A stretch of 64,000 nt of DNA from VRUE01 sp963697695 (GTDB lineage Bacteria; Actinomycetota; Thermoleophilia; Solirubrobacterales; 70-9), in the NCBI GenBank assembly GCA_963697695.1, contig OY969094.1, positions 1,922,001 through 1,986,000 on the forward strand, read 5' to 3'. Numbering within the stretch: position 1 is the first letter of the stretch; each line of letters opens with the position of its first letter. The position numbers and the translations under genes are program-made. Positions 8,005 through 17,023 of the stretch are shown here, in pieces. Below the pieces are notes generated by a model. The model was not told the origin of the DNA. It saw nothing but the letters and a program-made list of their open reading frames with translations, and did not search any database.

Positions 8005-9171
8005 TCAGCCGGCGTCCCCGAGCCCGAAGGCAGCGCGTATCTCGCGCCGGAAGGCGCCGCCCCCGAACTCCTCGGTATAGCGCTGAAGGTTGGTTCGATA
8101 CATGCCGAACCCGCCCGGATCGCGGCCGATTCGCAGTACCGCCGAGCGTAGGGCCGCGGCATCGGTGGGGTCGACCGCGAGGCCGATCTCGTACTCGCGC
8201 ACGAGGTGCGCGACCAGGCCGTGGTTCGGGGCGACGACCGGCGTCCCCACCGCCGCCGCCTCGGTCAACACCCGCGAGGTGCCGGCGTGGAAGCGGTAGG
8301 GGAGGACGGCGCAGCGCGCCGAGGCGAGCTCGCGCATCACTTTCTCGTCGCTGAGCCGCCCGGTCCGGTCCCGGACCTCGATCCCGTGCTCTCGCATTCG
8401 GGCCAGCTGTGCGGCGAGGTCCTGCTCGTACCCGGGCTCGACCTCGCCCGCGACGGTCACCTGGAAGCCGTCGGCGTCCTGCTCGAGCGCGCCGGCGAGC
8501 AGGTCGAGGCCCTTGCGGGGAGCAAGGCGGCCGAAGAGGATGCAGCCCACCCGCTCCGCCTCCGGCAGCGGCTTGACCGTGACCGGGATCGGTGGCTCGG
8601 GCAGCCAGCGGGCAGCCGCACCGCGCCGCTTCGACCAGCGCTCGGCGGCGACCCGGTCGAGGGCGAAGGCCGTATGAGCGTCTGGCCGGCGCTGCCAGCG
8701 GCGCACGTTGAAGTCCTGGAACTGCGCCCTGGCTCGCTCGCCCAGCGGCAGCCGCGTGCCGTAGGCGGAGCGGTAGTGGGCGCGGGCCTGGAAGACGCAG
8801 ATGCTGTGACCGAAGGGGAACCGCCGGCGCCGCGTGGCGAGCCAGCGCAGCACCGGATCGGCGTGCATGATCACCAGCTGGTCGGGATTCGCCTCGGCGC
8901 AGACCTCGTCGATCAGGGCCAGTTCCTCCTCGGCCACCGCCGACTTGTCGAGCAGCTCGCCGTCGCGCTCGAAGGTGCCCGGCGTCTCGGTCGGCTGCGG
9001 TCGCTGGCCGCCGAGCGGACGGGTCTCGACGCCGTCCAGCGGGATCCGCTCGAGCGCCTTGTCCGGCGCCGCGAGGACGACTTCGGAGTTGGGCAGGAGC
9101 GCCTCGGCGAAGCTCTTCATGTAGAGCGGGTTGTGGCCCGCCTCGTTCCAGTCGAAAAGGCAGAATCGCAT
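8005..9171 (-). CDS. GT4-type glycosyltransferase (tandem paralogue A)
   Basis: This 388-residue GT-B fold protein starts MRFCLFDWNEAGHNP. Its C-terminal half holds the nucleotide-sugar site: VGCILFGRLAPRKGLDLL and the E-rich TSRVLTEAAAVGTPVVAP segment typical of GT4. It is clearly paralogous to the next gene, which begins MKVLLFDWNHGGHH. TACGAT lies 7 nt before the ATG (9184-9179), so it may have its own leaderless promoter although it sits within the operon. The sugar donor is unknown. Confidence 0.82.
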   Translation of the reverse strand: MRFCLFDWNEAGHNPLYMKSFAEALLPNSEVVLAAPDKALERIPLDGVETRPLGGQRPQPTETPGTFERDGELLDKSAVAEEELALIDEVCAEANPDQLVIMHADPVLRWLATRRRRFPFGHSICVFQARAHYRSAYGTRLPLGERARAQFQDFNVRRWQRRPDAHTAFALDRVAAERWSKRRGAAARWLPEPPIPVTVKPLPEAERVGCILFGRLAPRKGLDLLAGALEQDADGFQVTVAGEVEPGYEQDLAAQLARMREHGIEVRDRTGRLSDEKVMRELASARCAVLPYRFHAGTSRVLTEAAAVGTPVVAPNHGLVAHLVREYEIGLAVDPTDAAALRSAVLRIGRDPGGFGMYRTNLQRYTEEFGGGAFRREIRAAFGLGDAG

Positions 9172-9214
9172 CGGCGGGATCGTATGCGCGGCGGTTGTGG
9201 GGCCGTCCCGCGGC

Positions 9215-10357
9215 TCAGTCGCCTGCCAGGCCAAGCGCGCGCCGGATTTCCCGCCGCGCCTTGTTGGCGTTGAGCCCGTCGGCGTAACGGCGCAGGTTCT
9301 CGGCGTAGCGCCCCGGTGCCTCCGGGTCGAGGGCGAGCTCGAGGATCGCGTCGCGTATCGCGCCGGGATCGTCGGGGTCGGCGGTGCGGCCGAGGCCGTG
9401 CTCGCGAATCAGGTGCCCGACCGCCCCCTGACTCGAGCCGACCACCGGGGTGCCGCCGGAGGCCGCCTCGAGCAGGACCCGCGAACCCGGCGGCAGCCAG
9501 CCGAAGGCGAGCAGGGCGGCGCGGGCGGCGGCGAGTTCGTCCAATGCCTCCTCGTAGGGAAGCCGTTCGAGCCGGGTCTCGACCTCGGCGCCGCCGCTGC
9601 GGATGCGGGCGACGTCGTCCTGCAACTGCACCCCGTACTCGGGGGCGACTTCGCCGTTGAGTCGCAGCCGCAGACCCTCGCTGCCGGACTCCAGCGCCGC
9701 GGCGACCCGGTCGATTCCCTTGCGCGCGTCGAGATAGCCGAACATCACGCAACCGTCCTTCTCGGCTGCGGGCCGTGGCTGCGGGCTGTAGTTGAGCGGC
9801 GGCTCGGGCAGGTAGTAGGTGTCGGCCCGTGGGTAGCGCTTCCAGCGCTTGCTCGCAACGGGATCGAAGCCGAAGAGCGCGTGGGCATCGGGGCGGCGCA
9901 CCCAACGCAGCACGTTCGTCTCCTTGTAGAGAGCCTTCGACCACTCGCGGGCGCCGAGGCGCGTCCTGTAGGCCCACGGGTAGTGCAGCGGCGCAAAGAA
10001 GACGTAGAGGCTGACTGCGGCCGGCAGTGGCGGGCGCTTCAGCAGCCAACGCAGCACCGGGTCCGCCCAGAGCAGGACCAGGTGATCCGGTTGCACTTGC
10101 CGCACCTGCTCTTCGATCAGATCGAGCTCGGCTTCCGCCAGCTCTGCCTTGGGGGTCTCGTCCGGTCCGGCGAGCACCGGGCGGGGCCGGCCGTCGCCGA
10201 GCGAGATCGCCTCGTGTGGGCCCTCGCCGAGGCTGTCGAGTGTCTGGTCCGGGGCGGCGAGGACGACCTCGGCGCCGGGTCGCAGCGCATCGGCGAAGGT
10301 CTTGGCGAACTCGGCGTGATGACCGCCATGGTTCCAGTCGAAGAGGAGGACCTTCAT
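9215..10357 (-). CDS. GT4-type glycosyltransferase (tandem paralogue B)
   Basis: This is a 380-residue paralogue of the preceding gene, with the N-terminal FDWNHGGHHAEFAKTFADAL segment, DGCVMFGYLDARKGIDRV at the start of the donor domain and GSRVLLEAASGGTPVVGS near the C-terminus. It has the same operon orientation with a 43-bp gap to paralogue A. The pair probably adds two related sugars of the repeat unit, or arose by duplication followed by specialisation. ATG 10357 gives the best match to the paralogue's N-terminus. Confidence 0.82.
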   Translation of the reverse strand: MKVLLFDWNHGGHHAEFAKTFADALRPGAEVVLAAPDQTLDSLGEGPHEAISLGDGRPRPVLAGPDETPKAELAEAELDLIEEQVRQVQPDHLVLLWADPVLRWLLKRPPLPAAVSLYVFFAPLHYPWAYRTRLGAREWSKALYKETNVLRWVRRPDAHALFGFDPVASKRWKRYPRADTYYLPEPPLNYSPQPRPAAEKDGCVMFGYLDARKGIDRVAAALESGSEGLRLRLNGEVAPEYGVQLQDDVARIRSGGAEVETRLERLPYEEALDELAAARAALLAFGWLPPGSRVLLEAASGGTPVVGSSQGAVGHLIREHGLGRTADPDDPGAIRDAILELALDPEAPGRYAENLRRYADGLNANKARREIRRALGLAGD

Positions 10358-10373
10358 CGGCTCGCGATCGTAG

Positions 10374-11885
10374 TCATGCCGGGGAGGGGCGCGATGGGCG
10401 CAGGCGGGCGAGCAGCGGCCGGATCGCACCACCGATCTCGGCCAGTGGCCCGCGGGTGAAGATCAGCGAGAGGATCGTCCAGCTCACCCCGGTGACGGCG
10501 AGGCCGAGCGCCAGACCCAGCGCGTCCTCGGAGAGCGGCAGCGAAAGGGCGATGCCGGCGGCGGCTACCCCGATCGCGAGGATCGCGCCGAGCTGGGCCA
10601 GGGTGCGGTTGTCGAAGGGCCGCTTGAGGTAGAGAAGGACGACGGTCTGGGCGACCGCTCCGACCGCCAGCGCGATCCCGACCGAGGTCGTGTCGACGGG
10701 GCGGATCAGCAGCAGGCAGGCGAAGAGCGCTCCCGTTTCCACCAGCGAGCCGATCACCGGCACGCGCGAGTTCTCCTGGGCGAGCGAGAGGCTGAGGATC
10801 GTTGCGACCACGCTCGAGACGAGGAACATCGCGATCGAACCGGGCAGGAGGATGTCGACCGTCGGCATCCAGGTGTCGCCGAGGACGACCGCGGTCAGCG
10901 GGTAGGCGGCGCCGGCGACGAGGGCCAGCGCCAGCGCGGTGACGATCGCGCTCGAGGTCGCCATCCGCGCAGCGCGGCGTGCCTGCTCGGCAGCCGAGCC
11001 GCGCGAGAGCGTCGGCAGCGAGACCCTGAAGACGGCCGAGTTGAGCGCGATCGGGAAGGAGAAGAGCCGCTTCGCCATCGAGTAGTAGCCGGCCAGGGCG
11101 GTCCCTCCAAGGACGGCGAGGAGGGAGACGAAGCCGAGTTCGCGGGCGAGCCCCACTCCCTGGAAGACGCTGGTCCCGACGCCGAAGCGCAGCAGCGGGC
11201 GAATCGGGCTGAGGTCGCGCGTCAAGCCCGTGGGATAGGTCTGGATCCGCATCGCGACGAGCAGGCTGATCAGGGCGCCGGCGGGCACCGCCCCGGCGAG
11301 GCTGAAGGCGCCGAGGCCGGCGATCGCGGCGACGAGCGCGAAGGCGTTGAAGACGAGCGTGTCGGCAGTCTCGACCAAGGCGACGCGACCGAAGTTCAGC
11401 TGCCGCTCCATGCCGATCGTCGGCCGTGCCCGCAGGGCGTAGAGGGGCGTGGCGAGGAGGGCGACCGCGATCACGTCGACGAGGCGGTCCTGGGCATCGA
11501 GCGCGGGGAGGACGACGAAGGCGACCAGGGCGATGCCTCCGGCGAGCAGGCCGGAGACCAGCAGCATCAGCGTCACCACGGCGCGTTGCATCTGCGGCGA
11601 GGGCTCCTCCGGCAGGCGGATCAGGGCGGCGGGGAGGCCGAGCTCGGTCAGCCGCTGGCCGACCAGCTGGACCGCGAGGGCGATCGCGAAGAGCCCGTAG
11701 TCGGCCGGCGAGAGGAGCCGGGCGAGGGCGATCGTGACGCCGGCGGTGAGCGCCTGCAGGACCAGCGTCCTGCCGACCAGGATGCCGACCCCGCGCGCCG
11801 CTTCCGAGGCGAGCCCGGCCTCATCGGCGCTGTCGGCCAGCTCCTGCTCGATGTCGGGCGTCTGGGCCGGCTCGAATCTGTCCAT
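10374..11885 (-). CDS. Oligosaccharide flippase (Wzx-like, MVF/Polysacc_synt superfamily)
   Basis: This 503-residue polytopic membrane protein has about 12-14 hydrophobic segments after an acidic N-terminal tail. The start of the first helices (GVGILVGRTLVLQALTAGV, then ARLLSPADYGLFAIAL) is characteristic of the Wzx/RfbX family. It would translocate undecaprenyl-linked repeat units across the cytoplasmic membrane. It lies directly downstream of the Wzy-like polymerase in the same operon. Confidence 0.9.
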   Translation of the reverse strand: MDRFEPAQTPDIEQELADSADEAGLASEAARGVGILVGRTLVLQALTAGVTIALARLLSPADYGLFAIALAVQLVGQRLTELGLPAALIRLPEEPSPQMQRAVVTLMLLVSGLLAGGIALVAFVVLPALDAQDRLVDVIAVALLATPLYALRARPTIGMERQLNFGRVALVETADTLVFNAFALVAAIAGLGAFSLAGAVPAGALISLLVAMRIQTYPTGLTRDLSPIRPLLRFGVGTSVFQGVGLARELGFVSLLAVLGGTALAGYYSMAKRLFSFPIALNSAVFRVSLPTLSRGSAAEQARRAARMATSSAIVTALALALVAGAAYPLTAVVLGDTWMPTVDILLPGSIAMFLVSSVVATILSLSLAQENSRVPVIGSLVETGALFACLLLIRPVDTTSVGIALAVGAVAQTVVLLYLKRPFDNRTLAQLGAILAIGVAAAGIALSLPLSEDALGLALGLAVTGVSWTILSLIFTRGPLAEIGGAIRPLLARLRPSRPSPA

Positions 11886-11925
11886 CGTCGTCTTGCCCGG
11901 TCGCCGGGTTCGGCCGGGGTGCTCC

Positions 11926-14169
11926 CTAGAGCAGGCCCGCCGGCGGCTGGATCGCGAAGATCTTCAGCACCGGGCCTCTCGCGCCGGCTGGGTCGACCTC
12001 GTAGATTGCGGTCGCGGAGTCCTCGGAGCCGATCAGGAAACCGGTCCCCTTGGGCACGTCGCCGGGGGTGTCGAGGTCCCGCTGGAAGCTGAAGCCCTGG
12101 TAGTCGGCCTCGCCGAGGGAGACCCGCAGCGCCGTGTGCTCGCGCTCGGGATCGCTCTGGAAGAAGGCGATGTCGCCCCTGATCTTCACCTCTTCGGTGC
12201 TCAGGTTGCTGGGGGCCTGGCTGGCGATCGCACCGAAGTCGAGCGACCACTCGGGCGGCGCAACGCCGGCGAAGGGCAGCGCGGTGGCGAGGATCTGCGT
12301 CTTGAAGTCGGTCTCGCCGGAGAGGACACGCAGCTGCACCCGGGTCTCCTCGATGTCGCGGTCGATGATGAAGAGATCGGGGATGCGGCCGCTGTAGGTC
12401 GCAACCGCGTAGTCGCGGGTCGAACCGGGGGAGGGCGGGCCGACCTTCGAGATCATCCGCTGGTGGACGTCGCCGTTGTCGGCCCGTCGTACCGTCGTCA
12501 GCAGGTTCTGGCCAAGTGGCTCGATCGAGAAGAGGGCATCGGTGCGCAGTGGCGGCCACTGGGCAACGTCGAACTGGGCGTCGGGCGGGGCGCTCAGCGG
12601 GAAGCGGGAAACGAGTCTCGCTCCCTCTTCCGGGCCGCCGGGGAGGAAGAGGCTGAGCGCTGCCTCCTCGTCGCGGGTGTTGAGCCACCAAAGCGGCGTG
12701 TTGTCGGTGGGCCTGTCGCCGTTGGTCATCACGGCGCGAGCGCCGGCGACGCTGCTCGGGAGCTGCTTGGTCGCAACCAGCGGGTACGGCTTGGGCAGGG
12801 TCGCCTGCACGGCCAGTCCTGCGACCAGCAGCGCTCCGATCGCGACGACGCCGACGACCAGTGGTGCTCGCACCGCCTTCCAGCGTGAGGAAGCGGGCTC
12901 TGCCGGCGCGTCCACGTCGGCCTCGGGCTCCGGCGGGCGGTTGCTCACGCGGCGAAGTTTCCCCCATACCCAGCCGACCACCCCCGGCGGTCGTTGCGGG
13001 TTCTCTGCAAAGGCGCCGAGGATGAGCAGCACCGGTGCGACCACGAGCCAGTCGACGTGCTGGGTCCAGAGGTTCGTGTAAAGGCCGAAGAGAGCGACGA
13101 AGAGCAGGTACGCGGCAACCATCGACCAGCGGAACGAACGCGTCCTCCGGGCCGCGGCAAAGGCGCCGGCAGAGAGCAGGCCGGTGATCGCCACGCCGGG
13201 GACGAGGACGCCGAAGCCGCCGTCGGCCCAGAAGGCGCCGGCAACCGTGCTCGTCACCCAGGGCGGGGTCAGCGCCCCGGAGACGCCGCTGATGTTTTCC
13301 GAGCCCGAGACGAAGTCCTCGAACGCCAGCGTGCTGTAGATGCCGTGCCCGAAGCCGGCCACGGTCGGGAAGTGGCCGACTATCCCTTCCAGGGCGAGGA
13401 AGTTCGTGGTCAGCGCCAGGTAGACCGGGACCAGCGGCTTGACGAAGAAGGGCAGGCTGGGCAGCACTTCGCCGAACAGTTCCGCCTCGAAGGGCGTGGT
13501 CGGGTGCTGGTAGACGCGCAGGTAGAAGCCGAAGCAGATCGCCAGGAAGGCGATCAGGCCGCCGGTACCGAGCACGTAGGAGTTGGGGCGGCCCCAGTAG
13601 AGCCAGCGGGCGAGGATGGCGACGACGATCGGCAGCACGACGCTGCCGCGGCCGGCCTGCAGCCCGAAGGAGCCGATCGCCACCGCGGCGACCCCCAGCT
13701 CGAAGCGGGACTCCTTGGCGAAGAGGTCCTTCGGCCTGGTCAGGGCGGCGATCGCAGCGACGGTGAGCAGGTCGGTGAGGATGATCGTCGGACCGCCCTG
13801 GCCGAAGCGGGCGGCGTCGATGCTGCCGCTGAGCAGGGGGATGGTTCCCGCCTTGGCGAACTGGTGGGCGAGCTCGAGCAGGCCGATCGCGACCATCGCG
13901 ACCAGCGCCCGCCGGAACATCCGCTCGGAGATCGTCAGCTCCCGCCTCGACTGGCGCAGCGCGGTTGAGGCCATCGCCAGGCCCTCGCCGATCAGCCCGC
14001 CGGCGAGGAAGGCGAGCGGGACGCAGACCACCACCTCGATCATCAGCGTCGGCCAGGGCCCCTGGGTGTTGAGCAGGTGGATCTGGGAGAGCAGCGCCGC
14101 GAACGCCCACGCCAGCGGGAAGACCAGCAGCGGCGAGAGTAGCGAGGCGTTGATGCGGCGCAGGGTCAT
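11926..14169 (-). CDS. Wzy-like polysaccharide polymerase with large C-terminal extracytoplasmic domain
   Basis: The 747-residue protein has about 11 hydrophobic segments in residues 1-385, including the loop FGHGIYSTLAFEDFVSGSEN and the AGRGSVVLP segment. A charged Pro/Glu/Ala linker and one further membrane helix (about 430-452) follow. The roughly 290-residue hydrophilic C-terminus lacks membrane segments and reads like a beta-rich domain. The membrane part fits oligosaccharide-repeat-unit polymerases by topology, length and position beside wzx. The C-terminal domain is not one I recognise. It is 6 bp downstream of the glycosyltransferase at 14175. Confidence 0.72.
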   Translation of the reverse strand: MTLRRINASLLSPLLVFPLAWAFAALLSQIHLLNTQGPWPTLMIEVVVCVPLAFLAGGLIGEGLAMASTALRQSRRELTISERMFRRALVAMVAIGLLELAHQFAKAGTIPLLSGSIDAARFGQGGPTIILTDLLTVAAIAALTRPKDLFAKESRFELGVAAVAIGSFGLQAGRGSVVLPIVVAILARWLYWGRPNSYVLGTGGLIAFLAICFGFYLRVYQHPTTPFEAELFGEVLPSLPFFVKPLVPVYLALTTNFLALEGIVGHFPTVAGFGHGIYSTLAFEDFVSGSENISGVSGALTPPWVTSTVAGAFWADGGFGVLVPGVAITGLLSAGAFAAARRTRSFRWSMVAAYLLFVALFGLYTNLWTQHVDWLVVAPVLLILGAFAENPQRPPGVVGWVWGKLRRVSNRPPEPEADVDAPAEPASSRWKAVRAPLVVGVVAIGALLVAGLAVQATLPKPYPLVATKQLPSSVAGARAVMTNGDRPTDNTPLWWLNTRDEEAALSLFLPGGPEEGARLVSRFPLSAPPDAQFDVAQWPPLRTDALFSIEPLGQNLLTTVRRADNGDVHQRMISKVGPPSPGSTRDYAVATYSGRIPDLFIIDRDIEETRVQLRVLSGETDFKTQILATALPFAGVAPPEWSLDFGAIASQAPSNLSTEEVKIRGDIAFFQSDPEREHTALRVSLGEADYQGFSFQRDLDTPGDVPKGTGFLIGSEDSATAIYEVDPAGARGPVLKIFAIQPPAGLL

Positions 14170-14174
14170 CCGCT

Positions 14175-15083
14175 CTAGGCCGGCCCCAGCCGGTAGCCGC
14201 GGGCGTAGCCGGCGCGGGTCATCGCCAGCCAGACGGGCTCGCGCAGGCCCTTCGGCAGCGGCAGTCGGGCCAGCAGGCCCAGCAGCGGCGCTGCCAGTCG
14301 TACGGCGGTCCAGGCGAAGCCCTTCGGAGGCTGCACGCCCGGATGGGGGCGGTCGGGACGCAGCTGGTTATAGAGGGCGGCGGAGCGGCCGACCGTGACC
14401 GAGCGGCGCAGCGACTGCGCCGGCGTCGTCGGGTGATCGTGGAGGACGAGCAGCTCGGGGTGGTAGTCGAGTTCTAGGCCGGCATCGGCCAGGCGCACGC
14501 CGAGCTCGGTGTCCTCGACCGCGGCATTGGGGAAGCGCTGGTCGAAGCCGCCGACGCGCTCGAGGATCGAGCGCTTGACCGAGGCATGGGAGCTGTAGAA
14601 GTAGCTCGCGGCGTCGACCGGCCCGGCCTCGAGCTCGAAGTAGTGGAACTGGGGCCCGCCCTGCTCGAGCCAGCGCATGAACGGCGTAACCGGGCTACGC
14701 GGGCTCCACGAGATCCGGCCCAGCACGCCGTAGCTCTCCTCGGGCCTGGCCGCGTGTAGGTCGAGATGAGCGCGCAGCAGGCCGGGGTGCTCGGGCTCGG
14801 TGTCGTCGCCGAGGAAGAGGATCACCTCGCCGCTCGCCGCCTCGACGCCGGCATTGCGCGCCGCCGCCGGACCCCCTTGCGGCTGTTCGAGCAGGCGGAC
14901 CGGGATCGTCGCACCGGCAGAACGGGTCCGGACCTGCTCGAGCGTCCCGTCATTGGAGCCGTTGTCGACGACGATCGCCTCGAGGCTCGCGTCTCCCGCT
15001 TGCTGTGCTTCGAGCGCGGCGAGGGTCCGTGCCAGTGCTGGGGCGCGGTCCTTGGTTGGTATGACGACCGAGAGGGAGTTCAT
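14175..15083 (-). CDS. Family 2 glycosyltransferase
   Basis: This 302-residue GT2 enzyme begins with SLSVVIPTKDRAPAL and has EAIVVDNGSNDGT. Its metal-binding motif is FLGDDTEPEH. The catalytic/acceptor region VGGFDQRFPNAAVEDTELGVR carries the ED motif. The ATG overlaps the stop of the upstream glycosyltransferase by 4 bp (ATGA-type junction), indicating translational coupling. The donor and acceptor are unknown. Confidence 0.87.
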   Translation of the reverse strand: MNSLSVVIPTKDRAPALARTLAALEAQQAGDASLEAIVVDNGSNDGTLEQVRTRSAGATIPVRLLEQPQGGPAAARNAGVEAASGEVILFLGDDTEPEHPGLLRAHLDLHAARPEESYGVLGRISWSPRSPVTPFMRWLEQGGPQFHYFELEAGPVDAASYFYSSHASVKRSILERVGGFDQRFPNAAVEDTELGVRLADAGLELDYHPELLVLHDHPTTPAQSLRRSVTVGRSAALYNQLRPDRPHPGVQPPKGFAWTAVRLAAPLLGLLARLPLPKGLREPVWLAMTRAGYARGYRLGPA

Positions 15084-15904
15084 TTGGCGCCGCCCGCTCT
15101 AAGGCGTCGGGAGAGCCTAAGTAGCGGCGCGGCGATTGGAGCGGCCCGGCGGTGGTGAAGGCGGATGTAGCGCTCGACCGAGCGCAGGCGGATCGCCTGC
15201 TGGCGGCGCTGGTCGACCTGGGCGAATGCCTCGGCGCCCGCGTGGCCCACCTGGGCCGAGCCGGCAATGAGGTTGCGGTAGCCCTCGTCGTGCAACCGCT
15301 TGGCCAGGTCGACGTCCTCGTACCAGAGGAAGAAGCCCTCGTCGAAGCCGCCGACCTGCTCCCAGAGCTCGCGGCGAACGAGGAAGCAGGCGCCCGAGGG
15401 CTGGCCCACCTCGCTCACCTCGCCGACGGCCGGGCTTGGCTGGCGTCGCTCGCCGAAGGAGCCGGCGAAGATCCGCACCAGCATCGTCGCCGTCGTGGGC
15501 AGTTCGGCGTGGTAGCGATCGGTGTCGCTGCCGAAGATCGGCCCCACCATTCCCGCCCGTGGCTCGGCGTTCGCCGTCGCGGCGAGCGCAGCCAGCGCGC
15601 CCGGCTCGGGCATGACGTCGGCGTTGCTGACGCAAACCAGCCCGGCGCCGCCGCCGTGGAGGGCGCGGTTGGCCGCCCGGCCGTAGCCGAGGTTCTCCTC
15701 GCTTAAATCGAGGCGCACGTCGTCGGGGACGCCCTCGCGCAGCAGCTCTTTCTGCTCGGGGCGCGAGTCGTTGTCGACGATCGTCACCCGCGCCTCGACG
15801 CTCTCGGAGGCGAGATAGGCCTGCGCCGCCGCCAGCGTCGCCTCGGCGGTATTCCAGTTGACGATCGCGACATCTATTGCGACTGGGGAGGCGTCCCGGC
15901 TCAT
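15080..15904 (-). CDS. Family 2 glycosyltransferase (WbbL-like, first gene of leftward operon)
   Basis: This 274-residue protein shows VDVAIVNWNTAEATL at the N-terminus, SNADVMPEPG at the DXD position and VGGFDEGFFLWYEDVDLAKRL, a pattern shared with dTDP-rhamnosyltransferases. It diverges from rmlA with a 29-bp gap, so the enzyme making dTDP-rhamnose and a candidate user of it are probably controlled together. The ATG at 15904 has TATCGT 10 nt upstream. Confidence 0.85.
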   Translation of the reverse strand: MSRDASPVAIDVAIVNWNTAEATLAAAQAYLASESVEARVTIVDNDSRPEQKELLREGVPDDVRLDLSEENLGYGRAANRALHGGGAGLVCVSNADVMPEPGALAALAATANAEPRAGMVGPIFGSDTDRYHAELPTTATMLVRIFAGSFGERRQPSPAVGEVSEVGQPSGACFLVRRELWEQVGGFDEGFFLWYEDVDLAKRLHDEGYRNLIAGSAQVGHAGAEAFAQVDQRRQQAIRLRSVERYIRLHHRRAAPIAAPLLRLSRRLRAGGAK

Positions 15905-15933
15905 CGTCGGCGCGACGATAGCCTTCCGGCGAC
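15905..15933. promoter_or_regulatory. Short divergent promoter region between GT operon and rmlADBC
   Basis: The 29-bp gap contains overlapping -10-like hexamers: TATCGT on the minus strand (15920-15915) and TAGCCT on the plus strand (15919-15924), 9-10 nt from their start codons. Neither leaves space for a conventional 5' UTR. This is a sequence-based inference. Confidence 0.4.
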
Positions 15934-17010
15934 GTGCAAGACCTCAAAGGCCTGATTCTCTCCGGCGGGGCCGGAACGCGGCTGCGCCCGATCACGCATA
16001 CCTCCGCCAAGCAGCTGGTGCCTGTCGCCAACAAGCCCGTGCTCTTCTACGGGATCGAGGCGCTGGTCGACGCCGGGGTGACGGAGATCGGGATCATCAT
16101 CGCCCCCGAGACCGGCGACGAGATCCGTGAGGCCGCCGGCGACGGCTCGGCCTTCGGGGCGAAGATCACCTACATCGTCCAGGACAAGCCGGCCGGGCTC
16201 GCCCATGCGGTGCTGACCGCGGAGGAGTTCATCGGCGGCTCGCCCTTCGTCATGTATCTCGGCGACAACCTGCTCGCCGACGGCCTACGCGGCCTGGTCG
16301 AGACCTTCCGCGCCGAGGAGCCGGACGCGCTGATCCTGCTCACCCCGGTCGACGACCCGCAGTCCTACGGCGTCGCCGAGCTCGACGGCGAGCGGATCGT
16401 GCGCCTGGTCGAGAAGCCCAAAGACCCGCCGTCGAACCTCGCCCTGGTCGGCGTCTACCTCTTCGCCCCGGCGATCTTCGATGCGGCGCGGGCACTGGAG
16501 CCGTCCTGGCGCGGCGAGCTGGAGATCACCGAGGCGATCCAGGGCCTGATCGAGGACGGCCGCCAGGTTCGCTCCGAGGTGGTCAGCGGCTGGTGGAAGG
16601 ACACCGGCCAGCTGGCAGACATGCTCGAGGCGAACCGGCTGGTGCTGGAGGAGATCGTCACGCGGATCGAGGGGGACGTGGACGCCGAGTCCCGGGTCGA
16701 GGGCCGCGTCGTGGTCGAGCCGGGGGCCAAGGTCGAGCGCTCGGTCGTGCGCGGGCCGGCGGTGATCGCCGCCGGCGCCTGCATCGAGGACGCCTACGTC
16801 GGGCCCTACACCTCGATCGGCGAGGACGTCCACGTTCGCCGCTCCGAAGTCGAGCACTCGATCATCCTCTCCGGCTCCGTGGTCGAGGACCTCGGCACGC
16901 GGATGGAGGCGAGCCTGCTCGGCCGCGAAGTCAAGCTGACCCGCAGCGACGGGATGCCCAAAACGCTGCGGATGCTGGTCGGCGACAAGTCCGAGATCAA
17001 GATCATCTGA
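15934..17010 (+). CDS. rmlA: Glucose-1-phosphate thymidylyltransferase, long form
   Basis: This 358-residue enzyme makes dTDP-glucose from glucose-1-phosphate and dTTP, the first step of dTDP-L-rhamnose synthesis. The N-terminal motif GGAGTRLRPITH and AKQLVPVANKPVLFY match nucleotidyltransferases. YLGDNLLADG carries the metal-binding Asp and VEKPKDPPSNLALVGVYLF is typical of RmlA. The C-terminal 110 residues form a left-handed beta-helix-like repeat, marking the long actinobacterial/archaeal form. The start is GTG 15934. It is the first gene of an rmlA-D-B-C operon. Confidence 0.95.
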   Translation: MQDLKGLILSGGAGTRLRPITHTSAKQLVPVANKPVLFYGIEALVDAGVTEIGIIIAPETGDEIREAAGDGSAFGAKITYIVQDKPAGLAHAVLTAEEFIGGSPFVMYLGDNLLADGLRGLVETFRAEEPDALILLTPVDDPQSYGVAELDGERIVRLVEKPKDPPSNLALVGVYLFAPAIFDAARALEPSWRGELEITEAIQGLIEDGRQVRSEVVSGWWKDTGQLADMLEANRLVLEEIVTRIEGDVDAESRVEGRVVVEPGAKVERSVVRGPAVIAAGACIEDAYVGPYTSIGEDVHVRRSEVEHSIILSGSVVEDLGTRMEASLLGREVKLTRSDGMPKTLRMLVGDKSEIKII

Positions 17011-17023
17011 TGGGCGGCCGGCG

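Noticed and set aside
11648..14110. 820-residue minus-strand frame overlapping the polymerase gene
   Set aside because: It is a frame-shifted shadow of the membrane polymerase with Arg/Pro/Ala-rich, low-information sequence.
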